DNA of 64,000 nucleotides, taken from the NCBI RefSeq assembly GCF_900142965.1, contig NZ_FRCQ01000012.1:112632-176631 (forward strand), written 5' to 3'. Made by a program: the position numbers and the translations under genes. Below, piece by piece: positions 63,960-64,000 of the stretch. The notes below the pieces were generated by a model. It saw only the letters and a program-made list of their open reading frames with translations. It did no database searches and was not told the DNA's origin. Origin of the DNA: Rhizobacter sp. OV335. Lineage in GTDB: Bacteria; Pseudomonadota; Gammaproteobacteria; Burkholderiales; Burkholderiaceae_C. Position 1 is the stretch's first letter, and every line of letters begins with the position of its first letter.

Positions 63960-64000
63960 ATGACAAGAACCTACGAACAATTGAGCGCCGAAGAGCGAGG
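63960..64000 (+). mobile_element. IS30 family transposase start, cut by window edge
   Basis: From the ATG at 63960 the frame reads MTRTYEQLSAEERG and runs off the edge. The pattern Y-x-Q-L-S-x-E-E-R at the very N-terminus is the hallmark of IS30 family transposases, which then carry an HTH and a DDE domain. The left inverted repeat probably lies around 63920-63940 (AGGTGAAGTGCAACAC). Only 13 residues are visible, so the family call rests on that signature. Confidence 0.65.

Overview
The window is a high-GC chromosomal stretch with strongly GC-biased third codon positions. It looks like a betaproteobacterium of the order Burkholderiales, probably near the Rubrivivax/Leptothrix/Ideonella group. 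The supports are a PhaM-type PHA granule protein, a DUF3567 protein, a two-piece methionine synthase with an S-adenosylhomocysteine riboswitch, a proteobacterial-type GshA, a Bug-family solute receptor and intergenic palindromes of a kind common in that order. No rRNA, tRNA, CRISPR array or prophage was seen. The only mobile element is the start of an IS30-type transposase at the right edge.

Layout. 1-14.7 kb: a TonB-dependent receptor cut by the left edge, a PAS sensor kinase, a class III CoA-transferase, a truncated SRPBCC remnant, a proline-rich TonB-like protein, an AraC regulator, a LysR/Bug pair divergent from a tannase-family esterase plus a hydrolase, and a DMT exporter. 14.7-21.4 kb, mostly minus strand: csbD, the glycolate oxidase operon glcDEF, and a phaM-FIST-GNAT cluster. 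21.6-32.1 kb: a secreted subtilase with a PPC domain, TraB/GumN, VOC and FAH proteins, DUF3108, DUF3567, a double-AAA ATPase and a GGDEF-EAL protein. 32.2-37 kb: an accessory patch with a zeta-toxin pair and a HipA-like/DUF3037 pair. The second pair, together with an OmpA lipoprotein gene, separates the two halves of methionine synthase. The second half is preceded by a clear SAH riboswitch.

40-51.6 kb: a DUF1800/DUF1501 pair, a glycine-zipper protein, a TorF-like protein, and then a continuous, largely overlapping run of eight genes: ECF sigma factor, membrane anti-sigma candidate, S8 lipoprotein protease, lipoprotein with three HxH motifs, TlpA-like thioredoxin, DUF4266 lipoprotein, DUF3570 outer-membrane protein and DsbD. 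Two near-identical promoter-like elements (TTGCAACT, 18 bases, ACACACCGACA) lie before the sigma gene and before the HxH gene. This suggests an autoregulated envelope redox/metal stress system and is the best candidate here for something undescribed.

51.6-64 kb: DUF72, the ComM/YifB ATPase, a beta-gamma-crystallin metalloprotease without a visible signal peptide, a YjjJ-type HipA kinase, a nitrogen-control operon (NtrC site, sigma-54 promoter, TorF porin, GlnK, AmtB, terminator), gshA, kup and the start of the IS30 element.

Functions beyond family level are inferences from motifs and context. No database search was run.
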